Source of the DNA: Apis mellifera
Taxonomy: Eukaryota; Arthropoda; Insecta; Hymenoptera; Apidae
Reading direction: 5' to 3'
DNA: 64,000 bases
Assembly: GCF_003254395.2 (NCBI RefSeq)
Contig: NC_037652.1
Location: 7,924,501-7,988,500, forward strand
Of this stretch, positions 1 to 12,412 are shown piece by piece (the stretch's first letter is position 1; every line of letters starts with the position of its first letter). Both the position numbers and the translations under genes were made by a program. The notes beneath the pieces were generated by a model. The model was given only the letters and a program-made list of their open reading frames with translations, made no database searches and was not told the origin of the DNA.

Positions 1-1826
1 TGGGAATTTGCCGTGTACTCGTCAACGCTACTAACTCTATGAACAGTTATTTTGACATTGTTATACGTTATTGCGATAATGTTATCGTTCCATGAAAAAT
101 TAATTCAAGATTATTTGTTCAAACTCGAACGTCACGAAAAACGCATAGGTTAATTTAACAACGTACGTAATGAATATTTACGATGTTTCTTTTTTTTTAT
201 TTTGGATCGATTTGTAATAGAAAATTGCAATGGGATCTATTTTCGTAATGCAACGTGCAGACAGGTGAGATATTCTAGGCGTTGAATACATATGAATACA
301 TAGAAGGTCGACGTATGCAAGACATTACAGAACGATATCAAATGCTCGATATATGTAGGTCACGTTTATAAATCGAGGAATTTTGTTCTTCGTTCGAAAA
401 TTCCCCTTTCCTCTCCCGCATCGAACGTAATTTCACGTATCTAGAACTTTATGAAAAAACGAAGGAAATTTATGGAGACTTAACTTGTATAAGATGAAAA
501 GAAAAGTGTATAAATAACTCGCGCGTTTCCAGCGATCCCTAGACGCTGAGACCGATGATATCCCCCTCTCTCTCTCTCTCTCTCTCCCTACTCGTAGTTA
601 CACCGCGCTTATCTCTTTTTTTATCGCGGGGATAAAAATATTTCCGTGGAAACACGTTATGACAAGTGTGTCGTTCAACAAGCAATTAAACTCGACTAAT
701 ATAACGGGATGGATCGTAATTAAATTTAGATTGAATTTAATTTTGACGTGAATTTAACATTACGTGCGATTAAGATTTCATGTTCAAAATAAATTCAATA
801 ATAAGGGGTGAGAAAATTATAAAATTATTTGATATCGTGCAAATGTTGAAATATATATATGTATATATATAGAATTAAATTGTACAATTGTGGATATTAT
901 CTTTCATTATATATTTATTCGTAAATTGTCCATTTATTCTCCACAAAAAATAAACAAATATTCTTGCATCAAATAAATTAACTATTATGCTTGTTTTATG
1001 TTCGCATTTTTATTCGAGAATCGTTCGATTCGAAAATGAATCTCGTTCGGAATTTAATTAAAAGAAAAAAACGACGAAGATTTTACGCGTGAAATAGTTT
1101 CTCGCACTTGAAGGAACTCGATCTAATCCTGAAAACCCGGTCAGTTGTTGTTCCACTTCGTTGCTTAACAAGTGCAAAGCTGATTGTTAATCCAATGTAT
1201 GGAGGCAAACGGGAGCGAAAGTGGACGGGAAAATAGATCCATAGGAAAGTCTGTACACCTTATATATTTTGTATTATCTCATCAAAATAAGGAACGAGGC
1301 AACGAATATTACATAGATGCGATTATAAATAAATATCGAGTGATATCAAGATTTTGAAAATATTATGAAATCGATACGGTCAATTTAATTTTATATATAA
1401 AAAAAAACAAAACAAAACACGAATTAAAATATTGTATTATGGAAGAAAAAATATATTTTTTTAAATATAAAATTGATGGAATAGGAAAACACTTTTTATC
1501 GAATTTTTATTACTTATATTATTTACCGTACGAATATTTTTATTTATTAATTTTTTTTTTTTTTTTGTTAAACGAATCGCCGTAAAGGTAAAAATATTAT
1601 GTGATTAACGTTTGAAAAGCTTTTTTTTGAATTTCGAAACGGACAAATTGAATGAAGTTTTCATTTTAATTCTCCGGCGGGAAAGCGGGAACACTCGTTA
1701 TACAGTTCATAATTCAACGCAAAATACACAGTTCAACTAAATGTACTTACGTACGAACGTTAAATTAAGCTGTCGTAATATCATAAATTGCGCGATATGT
1801 ATATAAAATAAAAGGAGAAAAATTAA
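1..1826. other. AT-rich non-coding DNA
   Basis: No gene is visible. The stretch holds a short CT microsatellite near 562-588, a TA run near 854-872 and several poly-T runs (for example near 1551-1566). Open frames are short and look random. Confidence 0.6.
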
Positions 1827-2274
1827 TTAAAATAAAAGTATTATTTTTTATAAACGTATTATTTTCGAAAATTGAAATTGTTACTCAATTCGAAAAAAAG
1901 CATATCGATCATAAATATCCATTTTTTTTTTTAATCTTATTCAAAGCGACTATTGAAAGTCTATACAGAAAGAAACCTTTTTGAACGAATGTTCGAACTC
2001 GAAGTTGGCCAAAAATTAAACACCTGTCAGCATCCCTCGAGGGGGGGAGGGGTTAAAATAAAAGTATTATTTTTTATAAACGTATTATTTTCGAAAATTG
2101 AAATTGTTACTCAATTCGAAAAGAAGCGTATCGATCATAAATATCCATTTTTTTTTAAATCTTATTCAAAGCGACTATCGAAAGTGTATACAGAAAGAAA
2201 CCTTTTTGAACGAATGTTCGAAAGTTAGCCAAAAATTAAACACCTGTCAGCATCCCTCGAGGGGGGGAGGGGTT
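1827..2274. repeat. Two-copy tandem duplication, 226-bp unit
   Basis: The segment 1827-2052 is repeated directly as 2053-2274. Both copies run from a TTAAAATAAAAG start through a CACCTGTCAGCATCCC segment to a G-rich end (GGGGGGGAGGGG). The second copy differs by a few substitutions and lost a few bases near its end. The short open frames inside repeat the same peptide in each copy, which is explained by the duplication and is not evidence of coding. The high similarity suggests a recent event. Confidence 0.9.
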
Positions 2275-4064
2275 TCAAGCGAAACGTATTCGTTTTCCAC
2301 GACTCGTCGTGGAAGATGTATAATTTAAGCAATAGCCCGGTGAAAAATACCAAGTCTCGCTTGGAAACTGAACTCGCCCCTCAACGTATTATTTCTCAAC
2401 GCAATTCCATCTTCCAGCACACACTTTTCACACCGGCAACATTTTCGTTGCGAACGATATCGTAAAATTCTCTGCTGCCTTAATTCGCCAGAGTTGAAAG
2501 TTTCAAGCGTCGCATTTATTTTTCTCCATCCGAAATTTTCGTTTCACTCGATGGTCATCGCTAATTACTGCGCGTAACGATGTAAATATTAATTCGCACA
2601 ATTATACGTTTTTATATCTTTCTCGTTTAAACGTCGGAACGAAGAATTTAAAGGGGATGAAAAAAAAGAAAGAAGAAACGATAGTTCGAATTAAAAATAA
2701 ATACAGCTAGGAGGAGAGAGAAAAATTCGATGGAGCAGGAATTTTTATCGTATCTCCACAACGTTGTTTCCGTTGTGCTCGGATGTATACGATCCTGAAA
2801 CGTTGAAATAAAAATTCTTTTCACGGAACTTTTTTTTTTTTTCGATTCTCCCTTTTGCATGCCCGTTTTTCACTTCCCTTTATATGTATATATATATATA
2901 ATTTATTAACGTGAAAGAAATTTAGAAAAATGATGAATCGGAGAAAGTTATTATTTTCCTTGAAATATAATGAAATATAAAATTCGTATTAATTTTATCC
3001 TTCTTCGATATCAAAAAGTATATCGAAATCCGTAGAAGTCAATGTAATTGCACTTCCCCTCTTCATTTCACTTTTTTTTTCTTACAGAAACGATCGACGC
3101 GCGATAAAATTTTCTGACATTGGTGGAAAAAATTGAAAGTCACGACTTCACGTTTCTCAATCCCATCTCTTTCAGCATATTGCTATCTCCACCCCCTGCG
3201 TTCCTATCCGTTTGTTGTATGTATGGAATAAGCTAGGAATAAAAATTAGTCTCCCACGAATTTAACATTTCCTTCCGTTCATCTCTACTTTAACGACGAA
3301 TCGAGTTCGAATCGCTGGAAAAAGATGGACGGCGCTGGATCGAGGGCGAAAGAATCGAGGCAAATGGGTCAGCATCACGTCAGCATTGCGAATCGTGGAT
3401 AGCCAATTTTGAATTAAAAAGAATGTAATTCGTAAATTTCCCTGATGCTTCGACTGCTGATGATTCGAAAACACCTGTCGAATTTTCATCCTCGTTTAAA
3501 TCATCTCTGAACTCTGGAAGAGCTCGATCGTGTTTCTCGAAATATCTCTGACCGAGAGAAACGTGATTAAAAACATGATATGGTTTCGAAACTTTAAAAT
3601 ATCCGATCTGGAATAAATCGAGAGAAAATTTCGTCTCGATTTATAGAAAGGATAATTTGCAATCGATTATATAAAACTTAACCAATTAGCGAACACGTAT
3701 ATACAATGCTATAAATATATCGATCTTCGGAGCTCGCAATAATCGCGTGGGAATTCTTGGCGCGAGGACAAAGCGCGAGGCGCGAATTATCCACGTCCTT
3801 CCTTCATCGGATCTCCGGAGGAGCATTCATCGAATTTTATCCTTCCATCCCAGTCGGTCAAATTGCTGTCTGGCATCGATCTATTGACTCTTTACGCCTC
3901 CCCTCCCCTTCGAGAGGAGCCAGTTTCCGGTAAGCTGTCTGTCCATCCGCAGGAAGCCTATCGTTGAACGTAAACTCGTCACGGGCCGACGGATTCCGTT
4001 TCCACGCTTTATGAAACGCGTACGCGATGGACACATGCCGCGTTTCGCGATCAATCTTATCTGG

Positions 4065-4074
4065 GCGCATGCGC
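4065..4074. promoter_or_regulatory. NRF-1/ewg-type palindromic site
   Basis: A perfect GCGCATGCGC palindrome. This is the consensus bound by vertebrate NRF-1 and its insect counterpart erect wing (ewg), usually near promoters. It sits at the edge of a CpG-richer patch just before a long purine tract. Binding is inferred from the motif only. Confidence 0.4.
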
Positions 4075-4125
4075 GTTCTATATATCTATAGGAATAAAAA
4101 TAAGACGGGAGAAAAAGCGGCGGGC

Positions 4126-4204
4126 GGGGAGAGGGAAGGAGAAGAGGAAGGAGGTGGGGGAAAGAGAGAGAGAGAGGAGAAGGAGAAGGGGAAGGGGAAG
4201 GAGA
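4126..4204. repeat. Polypurine tract (triplex-prone)
   Basis: About 79 bases of G and A on the plus strand with a single T at 4155, made of GGGAGAGGGAAGG-like and GA-dinucleotide segments. Such homopurine tracts can form triplex (H-DNA) structures. Confidence 0.7.
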
Positions 4205-4296
4205 TTATGGAAGCGCGGAAAGTTGTATCGGGGACAATGGGAATAAATCATCGGCGTGTGTCAATTTTATAATGGAAAGGAAACGTTAACGCGTTC

Positions 4297-4321
4297 TATA
4301 TTATCCTGCTTGGATAATATA
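4297..4321. repeat. Perfect 10-bp inverted repeat
   Basis: TATATTATCC at 4297-4306 and GGATAATATA at 4312-4321 are exact reverse complements around a five-base loop. It could form a cruciform or RNA hairpin. No T-run or gene end suggests a terminator role. Confidence 0.6.
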
Positions 4322-5814
4322 AGGATGAATAATTTGAAATAACGGGTCGTTTCTCATCATCCCTGTTGATAAGATTCGAAGGAAGAATATTCGTGCGAAT
4401 GAACGACAGTAAATTATTATTCTACGAATACTTGGAATAATTTCGTATGCGCGTAACGAAAGATGCTTTCTGTTTTATATATATATATATATAAACTATA
4501 CAGGTATGGTATACAGAAACTTGGAGAACAAGTTGCACAACACCGAATTACACCGTCGTTATACGTATAAATTTTGTATATATAAATTTTGTATGTCAAC
4601 GCGATATATAAAAGTTTGGCGAAACGTTGGAAATTCGACAAATTATCGATCATTCTATGTAAATATTTAAACGCGTTTGATCACTTCGTGCTTTCGTATC
4701 TGATAATATCCAAGATGAAATATCCGCAACGAAAATATAATACGCGTTTAACGCCTTTTATTTATCTAGTTGTTAAAAAAACTTTGCTATTCGAGGAAAG
4801 CTTTTGCTTGTCGTTGTTCGAAAATTGTCGATATAAATTTATATAAAAATCTTCTCGCAAGTTTTGTGTATGTACCCAAGGATGCTCTACGTTTTCAAGA
4901 TGGCGCGATTTTATATACTTTTCACTTACACCGTCCCAAGTCGAGCCCTTTCTTTGAAATTAACGTCGTTGTTTACCGAAGTTCGCCCGAGGGAGAAGCG
5001 AGAAGGATTTACCACTCGAGATGGTGAAAATAGACTTGTACACGTTCGATCCTTCCCGAGAGAGAAGGAAATCTTCTACCGTCTTCTTTTCTTTTCTCTA
5101 ATTGTAAATTATAATACGAGCCGGAAGGGAGTCGTCGAATTTTACAAAAATAGAAGACGAAAGTAACAATTTTCGAGAAATTTTCGAACCACGAACGTTA
5201 CGTCACGATTATATATAATACGAACATAATAGCCAAGAAAGAACGTTCGATCGATTCTTTTCTTCCAAGTGCATGCGCGCACAATTTCCTAATCAATTTT
5301 CTCGAGAAATTTCCTATATCGAAAATTTTCGTTCCACATTTTCGATTTAGTTTTACATCATGATGACGTTACCCTCTGACAAGCACATGGAACTTTCATA
5401 TATTCGATAAATGATCGAAAAAATTCGTTGTATAACATTTAAATAAATGTGTATTTGAGGATACTTTTTCTAGTAACTTTTTTTTAGAGTGATATGCTTG
5501 AAAACAATTTCTCCGATGAACGGATAAATATATCGTGTCAAAAAAATCAATTTCATCGCCACTATAACATTATTTTCACTTTCGATAAACGAATTGGTAC
5601 GACATCTGCACAAATTCAACAGACTGATTTTTCATTTTACCATCCTCTAATCACTAAATAAAAAGTTTTTAAAAAATTTTTTAAATATCGACAAAAGATT
5701 TCTCATTACTCAAGCGTGTAATATAAAAACACATATTCGCAACATTTTCTATCCATTGCTTTTCTTTTACTGTTTTATTTACGGATAGTTAAAATTTTTT
5801 ATACCGCATGAAAT

Positions 5815-6180
5815 ACTGTTCACCGGTCTGGAAAGAAGTCTGGCGGGATGGCACAGGGATCGCCTATCCCCACTTCACACGCTTTGTTGACAAACCTGAC
5901 ACCACACAGTAATAAAAGAAGCTATAATTTGAACACTCAAAATCGTAAAATTATTTTCCTTTGTTGCGTTAGGATAATTATCGAAGACTGAAGAAGCCGA
6001 AATATTTCGAAAACATATCTGTAATATCTCTACTTTATTCGTATATAATTATTATTTTAATTATTCGATTACGAAATTATATTTATAAATTAAATTATCG
6101 CTACGAATCGTAATTAGTCTACGTATATTATGAGAAATTCGGATTCCGGATAAATAAATGCACAAAACACTTTCCTTTAT
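5815..6180 (+). mobile_element. Unnamed TIR element, copy A (deleted 3' part)
   Basis: The copy starts with TGTTCACCGGTCTGGAAAG, matching the left ends of copies B, C and D, and shares their interior (the CCCCACTTC..CGCTTTGTTGAC stretch and the AAAATCGTAAAATTATTTTC stretch). Its right half and right terminal repeat are missing: homology jumps from about 6118 to the spacer sequence (AAATAAATGC..) that elsewhere precedes the next copy. It is non-coding and non-autonomous. Confidence 0.6.
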
Positions 6181-6201
6181 ATATAATATGTTTGTATCCA
6201 T

Positions 6202-6589
6202 TGTTTACTGTTGGAAAGAAGTCTCGCGGGACGGCAGAAGGGCAAGAGAGATCCTTCGCTAAGACCATTTATCCCCACTTCAGACGCTTTATTGGCACTC
6301 CTGACCACAATACACCGCGCTACACAGTAGAAAAGCTATAACTTGAACATCCAAAATCATGTAAAAATTATTTTCATTTATTAAGTTTTGTATACATTTT
6401 ATAATTACATTTATAAATTAAACTATCGTTACTAATCGTAATTGGCCTTAAACATATTGCGACAAGTAAATTTTTATATTATATCTATACATTAGAATTC
6501 TTAGAATACGTAAAATAAACGTTTCCTTCCAAATTAACCAATCAGATCAATCTTCCCCGAGACTTCTTTCCACTTTTTACCAATGAACA
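6202..6589 (+). mobile_element. Unnamed TIR element, copy B
   Basis: The left end TGTTTACTGTTGGAAAGAAG and the right end CTTTTTACCAATGAACA form an imperfect terminal inverted repeat; the right end carries about six extra bases. The 388-bp interior has no ORF. It follows copy A directly in the same orientation. The order of internal blocks matches copies C and D at 22 kb. The superfamily cannot be assigned because no transposase and no clear target duplication are visible. Confidence 0.65.
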
Positions 6590-9033
6590 TTTATCAAACA
6601 AGAATTAGAATCTCGTTAATATCCTGGAATATAATATAATTTCTCTGATCTCACGTGTTGGTCATTTCTACCATTCGTTCGGATTTCGAATAAACACACG
6701 TCTCTTCCCTTCTGCAAAAATTGGTGTCTCGCGAGGAAGATTGGCTCCCGTATTTTACCGGATAAGAAAAGATTTGGGATAAAAGCCAGCAGCTTGTAAA
6801 CAACGATCCATACGATGTACTTAAACGCGTGCACGCGAAAAACAGGGGTTCTTACGTGCGTTAGCAAGAGTTTCGAGAGATATCACACGATTTACATCCG
6901 TCGTTGTAAATACGCGTGGTAAACGGTTGCATTTAGCGGAGGGAAGAGTCGAGTGAGGCTGCCTCTCGCGCCTCTCCGTTCTCTCCCCCCCTCCTCTCTC
7001 TACTCCTCCCCCCTCTTCGGCCCTATGATCGAATTTCTTTAAATGAGTAGCGCGGCGAGAAATTATTATTATCGATTCGGCAAGTTAGCCGGGAGGAGAG
7101 CGACGATAACGATGGAGAGGAGGAATCAATTGACCCAGTTCCACGCGCTGGCCCTGCCTGTTGGCCAACCACCATCATCTAATTTAACTATTTAGCCGAC
7201 CCTCCCTCTCTCCCCCCCGTCCCCGTGTCCGCCTTCCAACTCTGAAACTCGAGACCCGTTATTTCAAATTTTACTACTTGCTCCACGCATTAAGGTGTGA
7301 TAAGTCTCTTTCAAGGTGCGAGAAGTTTCTTTGGGGGGAGAAATGGTTAAACGCTCGAGAGTACGTGCGGAATAATGTACGAGGCGTTATTTATCGAGGC
7401 CAGTGATGGGGAAAATAATTAATAGTCCCGATAGTTACCCACGAATGAAATTACCTCGATGATTTATCGTTGGAAACATGCGGATCAACTACCGTAACTA
7501 CCGATAAATGTTATTCAAACATTTCGATGATAATAATTTACTTACCGAATCTAAATCTATTCGAAATTTTTAATTCGATTTTTTTTTTTAAATCGAATTT
7601 CCGTTTCTTCTCCCGGAAGAAAAGAGATTCAAACGCTTTCGATATTTGTTCGATCCTCGTATTTATTTTAATAATATCGGTATATGGATACGATAAATTG
7701 TTTGATAGGCTTTGCGTTGTATCTCGTAAAAATTTTTCCCCGATATTTCTCGTTCACAAACAAAGATTCTCGCGGGTAACGTATTAATAATGGTAGTATT
7801 GGTCATATTAAAATCACGTCACCACTGATTTATGCGGATCGCGGCCAATAGAACGTGGAATGGTCATTTGTAGCGACGGTCGGTGAGCAACCTATAAATC
7901 TTAAATCGCATTGCTCACTGCCCCTCGTACAACACGTCACGTCGAAATTTCGCGATTTCTAATCGATGTTACGAGTAAGGAAAGACTTTTGATTTTGTAA
8001 TATATATATATATATATATATACACGTTTCCTGTTTGATCATTAATCACGTCGCACGTATTTTTCCTCGAGGAACGAACGTTTCCTTGATTTTTTTCAAA
8101 CTTTTCACTCCGGCAAAGCTGTTGAAAAGAAGAATTAAGAAACATCAGATATAAAGGATAAATTAATCCGAGATAAAAATCTGATAACGATCTTTTCGTT
8201 TCGAGAATCGACGTTTCGCAGGAAAAGGAAAAAGATGGAATTGATAACAATTTGATATATCAGCTCGTTCTTATTGTTTTTTTTTATTTTTAATTTATTA
8301 TAAATATATTTTATTTTTAATTATTTATAATTTTCTTCTATATCGAAGAATTGAAAAGATCCAACGAATAATTAATAATAATAATTTCGAAAAGATTAAT
8401 TCTAATTTAATTAATTTCTTTTCAATTACGAGATTAATTGTAAGAAGTCGTTCGACGGAAAGAGGTTTTTTTTTCACAAAAATTCGAAATTGCAACGTTT
8501 CGTTTTTAATTGCCGCGTTTAATCTCCGTAGAAATGGAACGAATGGCCAATCGCGCGGCTGGCTTTCGAGAAATCGATCGAGCCTCCACGATGATGGATA
8601 CGCGGATGGATCTGGGATCTCGAATCCAATCGAGATTTTCGATTATGCTCTTTGTTCGAGTTTAAAATTATGTATTCACGAGCGTCGAGAATGGTTGGAG
8701 AGAAATTTCCCGATGGGTCGAGTGATTAAATAATAAATCGGGACAATCGTTTATTCGAAAAAGTTCTCTTTTAAGTTCTCTCTCTAAAAGAAGAAATCCT
8801 TTTTTAAAATTTCCTTCTAGGAATCCTTCTAAGAGTTAACACGAAGATCCACTTTAAAAATAATACAAGCGCTCGAGTTTCCAACGAATTTTTTCGCAAA
8901 CCGATTTAAATTCGAGGCGCAACGCTTCTCTCCAATGCCTCTGATCATTGCATATATCGCTTGAGACGAATCTTTCTTTTCCAAATTGTTGAATTCATAG
9001 CAATTATTTTTCTTTTTTTCTTTTCAATCGAAC
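6590..9033. other. Non-coding DNA with pyrimidine-rich island
   Basis: The first 110 bases resemble the spacer between elements C and D. A pyrimidine-rich stretch lies at about 6958-7015, followed by a GC-richer, low-repeat segment at about 7080-7260 containing the palindrome TTGGCCAA near 7170. A TA run lies near 7999-8021. No gene is recognised. Confidence 0.5.
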
Positions 9034-9374
9034 AACGAGCTGCGGAAATCGTATTTATCTCTCTCATCTTCGAAGATACAACCGTTTTAATAACGCGCTA
9101 TTTTAAAGATTCTAAAATTTCCATTTCTTTGGACGACCGTATAGCGTATGAACCGCTTGTCGTCCAGAAACCAACCAAACACGAAGTCAAAGAGCAATCT
9201 TTCCCGCTTGCAACGAGCTGCGAAAATCGTATTTACCTCTCTCATCTTCGAAGATACGAGCCGTTTTAATAACGCATTATTTTAAAGATTCTAAAATTTC
9301 CACTTCTTTGGACGACCGTATAACGTATGAATCGCTTGTCGCTATTTTAAAGATTCTAAAATTTCCACTTCTTT
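9034..9374. repeat. Tandem repeat, 178-bp unit, about 2 copies
   Basis: The segment beginning AACGAGCTGCGGAAATCG at 9034 recurs at 9212 with minor differences. A partial third copy (CTATTTTAAAGATTC..) lies at about 9341-9374. The 102-codon open frame spanning it repeats the same peptide twice, which reflects the duplication and is not a known protein. Confidence 0.85.
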
Positions 9375-9990
9375 GAATTTACAACAATTTATCTCGCGCG
9401 AAACGCGAGGAATTATACTCGAATACTCGAACGTATTCGAAACGTCGGACAGGGGCGCGAGATTTAGCGGCGCACGTTCCACGCGTTTCGAGCGTTTAAG
9501 CTGTTAATCGTGGAGCAGGGGAGGGGAGGGGCAAGGGCATTAGCCGAGGACGCTTCGATCTCTAGTCACATCTTACGGGAAGGGAGGGAAGGGGAGAGAG
9601 TGTCTACGCGTTGAAGGCTTAAGAGAATTTCTGAGGGGGGTAATGAGATTTTAGGAGGTTAGCTCGTGCATTCGATGCAGGAAGGGAGGCGATGCGAAGA
9701 CAAATTTACTTTCTTAGTCTTCGAGGGGAATACTCGACTCGGATATTTGGGTATATTCGTTATATTTAAAAATTTTCGTTACTTTTTATCTTTTGGAAAA
9801 GGAAAGATCGAAGGCTTATTTTTATTTTAAAGTCTTTTGAAAAAGAAAAGCATCAGGAATAAAATAAGAGTTGAAGAAAATTTGATGAAGTCATTCTATC
9901 GTTCTGAATATAAGTATAGAGAAAGAAAAGTGCAAGCGTCAAAATTTATTATATTTATTAAATTTATTTTTCATTATTTTTAGGACCTTC
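9375..9990. other. Non-coding DNA
   Basis: CpG-richer until about 9700 (G-runs at 9518-9530 and 9581-9600), then AT-rich leading into the next array. No gene is seen. Confidence 0.5.
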
Positions 9991-11130
9991 TTTGAAAAGA
10001 AAAAAAAATATTGCGACCAGGAATAAAAATAAATGTTTCCAAAATTTCAAAATTATTTTGAAGAAAATGAACAATAAATAAGAGAAAGGAAGATGTGAGC
10101 CTTCAGTATTTATTATATTTAAAAATCTGCCTTTGAAAAAAAAAGAAAGAGAGAGAAAGAAAGAAACATTTCGATCAGAAATAAAATGTTTTCAAAATTC
10201 CAAAATTATTTTGAAGAAGACGAACAATAAGTAAGAGAAAGGAAGATGTGAGTTCAGTATTTATTACATTTAAAAATCTGCCTTTGAAAAGAAAGAAAGA
10301 GAGAGAAAGAAAGAAACACTTCAATCAGGAATAAAATGTTTTCAAAATTCCAAAATTATTTTGAAGAAGACAAACAATAAATAAGAGAAAGGAAGATGTG
10401 AGTTCAGTATTTATTACATTTAAAAATCTATCTTTGTAAAGAGAGAAAGAGAGAGAAATACTTTGATAAGAATAAAATAAATGTTTCCAAAATTTTAAAA
10501 TTATTTTGAAGAAAATGAACAATAAATAAGAGAAAGGAAGATGTGAGCCTTCAGTATTTATTACATTTAAAAATCTGCCTTTGAAAAGAAAGAAAGAGAA
10601 AGAAAGAAAGAAACACTTCGATCAGGAATAAAATGTTTTCAAAATTCCAAAATTATTTTGAAGAAGACGAACAATAAGTAAGAGAAAGGAAGATGTGAAC
10701 CTTCAGTATTTATTATATTTAAAAATCTGCCTTTGAAAAGAAAGAAAGAGAAAGAAAGAAAGAAACACTTCGATTAGGAATAAAATGTTTCCAAAATTCC
10801 AGAATTATTTTGAAGAAGACGAAATCACTCCTATTATTACTCCTATTATTACATGAACACAACAAGTATATAGAAAGGAAGCCTTCACTATTTATTACAT
10901 ATAAAAATCTATCTTTGAAAAGAAAGAGAGAGAAAGAAAGAAAGAAACACTTCGATCAGAAATAAAATGTTTCCAAAATTCCAGAATTATTTTGAAGAAG
11001 ACGAACTCACTCCTATTATTACGTGAATACAATAAACATGAAGAAAGGAAGCCTTTAATATTTATTACAATTAAAAATCTATTTTTGAAGAGAGAGAAAG
11101 AGAGAGAGAACAAAAAAAAATAATCGGAAT
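9991..11130. repeat. Tandem array, about 150-bp unit, 7 copies
   Basis: The anchor AAATTATTTTGAAG recurs near 10050, 10203, 10352, 10499, 10650, 10802 and 10983, a spacing of 147-181 bp. Each unit also holds an AGAGAAAGAAAGAAA block, a TATTTATTACATTTAAAAATC block and AGGAATAAAAT. Copies in the middle are nearly identical and outer ones are more diverged. Minus-strand open frames across it are repeat artefacts. Confidence 0.9.
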
Positions 11131-12270
11131 TTCCAAAATTTGCAGAATTGAATTCAATGAGAAGACTCCCGAAACGGAATCATTTCCGCAACATAAGCGA
11201 ACATAAGTAGGGGAGAAAGGGAGTGGAAGTGGAAGGCGTGGACGCGTCATTAATCATCCGAACGGGAAAGTAAGCAATCCAAGTTTACGTCGCGAGGAGA
11301 GGAAACGTTTCCCCCCTCCCCGTTGATAGAAATCCGGAATCCAATCTGGAAGCGGAACGATTAACTCTATTTACCCGAGTGAATGCGCGACAACACGGTT
11401 GGAGGAACGAACGGTTCGCGTAGCCGCATTCATCGCGTGTTGTTCAACCCATCAATCGCTCGTATCCCTTCCGCGAATAATATCGACACACGCGCGCCAA
11501 CGAAACGATATTATTTATTATTCCACTCGTCCGATTTAACTCGATAAGTGTCCCTTGTTGTCCCCCCTCTCTCGAAACAGTTTTAAACCGTTCCTCTCTC
11601 TCTCTCTCTCGTTCGACGTAAACTCGGAGCACGAGAAGGAGAAGGAGAAAATTAATCGATATCGCCGCTCCTTTTCCCGCTATTCTTCAACTCGGTTTCG
11701 TCTCGTTCGGTAAAACAGAGAAACTAGAAACTTCTCGCTCCCGAAAGAAGCCCATTGGTTGTTTAAACGCGAGATAAGGAATGATCTCGCTTTCGCGACG
11801 CGTTGCGTAAGTAAGTAAGAGAGATGGAGGAATCCGTGGACGGAACAAGGACGGAATTAGGGGGTAATCTCGCAATCGTCTCGAACGGTCGTCGCAAGAG
11901 CAATTGGCCCGGTTCAAAGCCAATTGAGAAGGAAGTCTCGCCGTGCCGTTTTGGGTCAGTGTGTCGCGAAGATTGCTACGCTCCTGTATGTACGTAATAT
12001 CTCGATCTTCATTTCCTCCTCCCCCACGGTTTTTCGACCGATGAAAATATGCGTTGCGCGTCCTTTCTTTATTTATTATTTTTTTTAATATAATAAGCGT
12101 GTTAAAATAGCTTGAATATTCGTACGTATTTTTTTTAATTATTCGAACGAATGTTTAACGCGATATTTTTTATTTGAAATAAAGGAAATTAACGAGCGTT
12201 TTTTTTTTTAACGTGATATACTTGAAAATTTACAAGAGTGAAGTTAACTTGGATGATTTATCTTTCGAGG
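11131..12270. other. Non-coding, CpG-richer segment
   Basis: Holds low-repeat sequence at about 11180-11960 with many CpG steps, a CT run near 11594-11610 and two CAATTGG/CCAATTG boxes near 11900-11925. From 12000 it becomes AT-rich with poly-T runs. No gene is recognised. It may include regulatory DNA, but nothing identifies one. Confidence 0.4.
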
Positions 12271-12412
12271 CGTAATAATAATTAATTGTAATGGGAGACG
12301 GTCGAGGTTATACGAGGATCGATTATAACAGCTATATGGATATAAAGGTTATTCGAGAATTTTAATAAGCGAGCTTGCTTGAAGTAATTTTATTCGAAAA
12401 TTTTTATCTTCA
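12271..12412 (+). repeat. Dispersed core repeat, copy 1
   Basis: The core runs from TAATTGTAATGGGA through a CGATTATAA block to TTTTAATAAGCG..AGTAATTTTATTCGAAA. The same order of blocks occurs at 13661-13795 and 18765-18880 on this strand, and at 18465-18545 and 35595-35712 on the opposite strand. No coding capacity. Confidence 0.65.

Larger units (their letters stand above)
2275..5814. other. Non-coding, mostly unique DNA
   Basis: No recognisable gene. It contains a TA run near 2886-2900, a CpG-richer patch at about 3750-4080, a purine tract at 4126-4204, a perfect stem-loop at 4297-4321 and a TA run near 4477-4493. Open frames of 80-100 codons exist on both strands but resemble no family I know and use the AT-rich composition of the surroundings. 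Confidence 0.5.

Noticed and set aside
1953..2328. Repeated VYTERNLFERMFE-type peptides suggesting a repeat protein
   Set aside because: Explained by the 226-bp DNA duplication. Frame and length are not preserved between copies.
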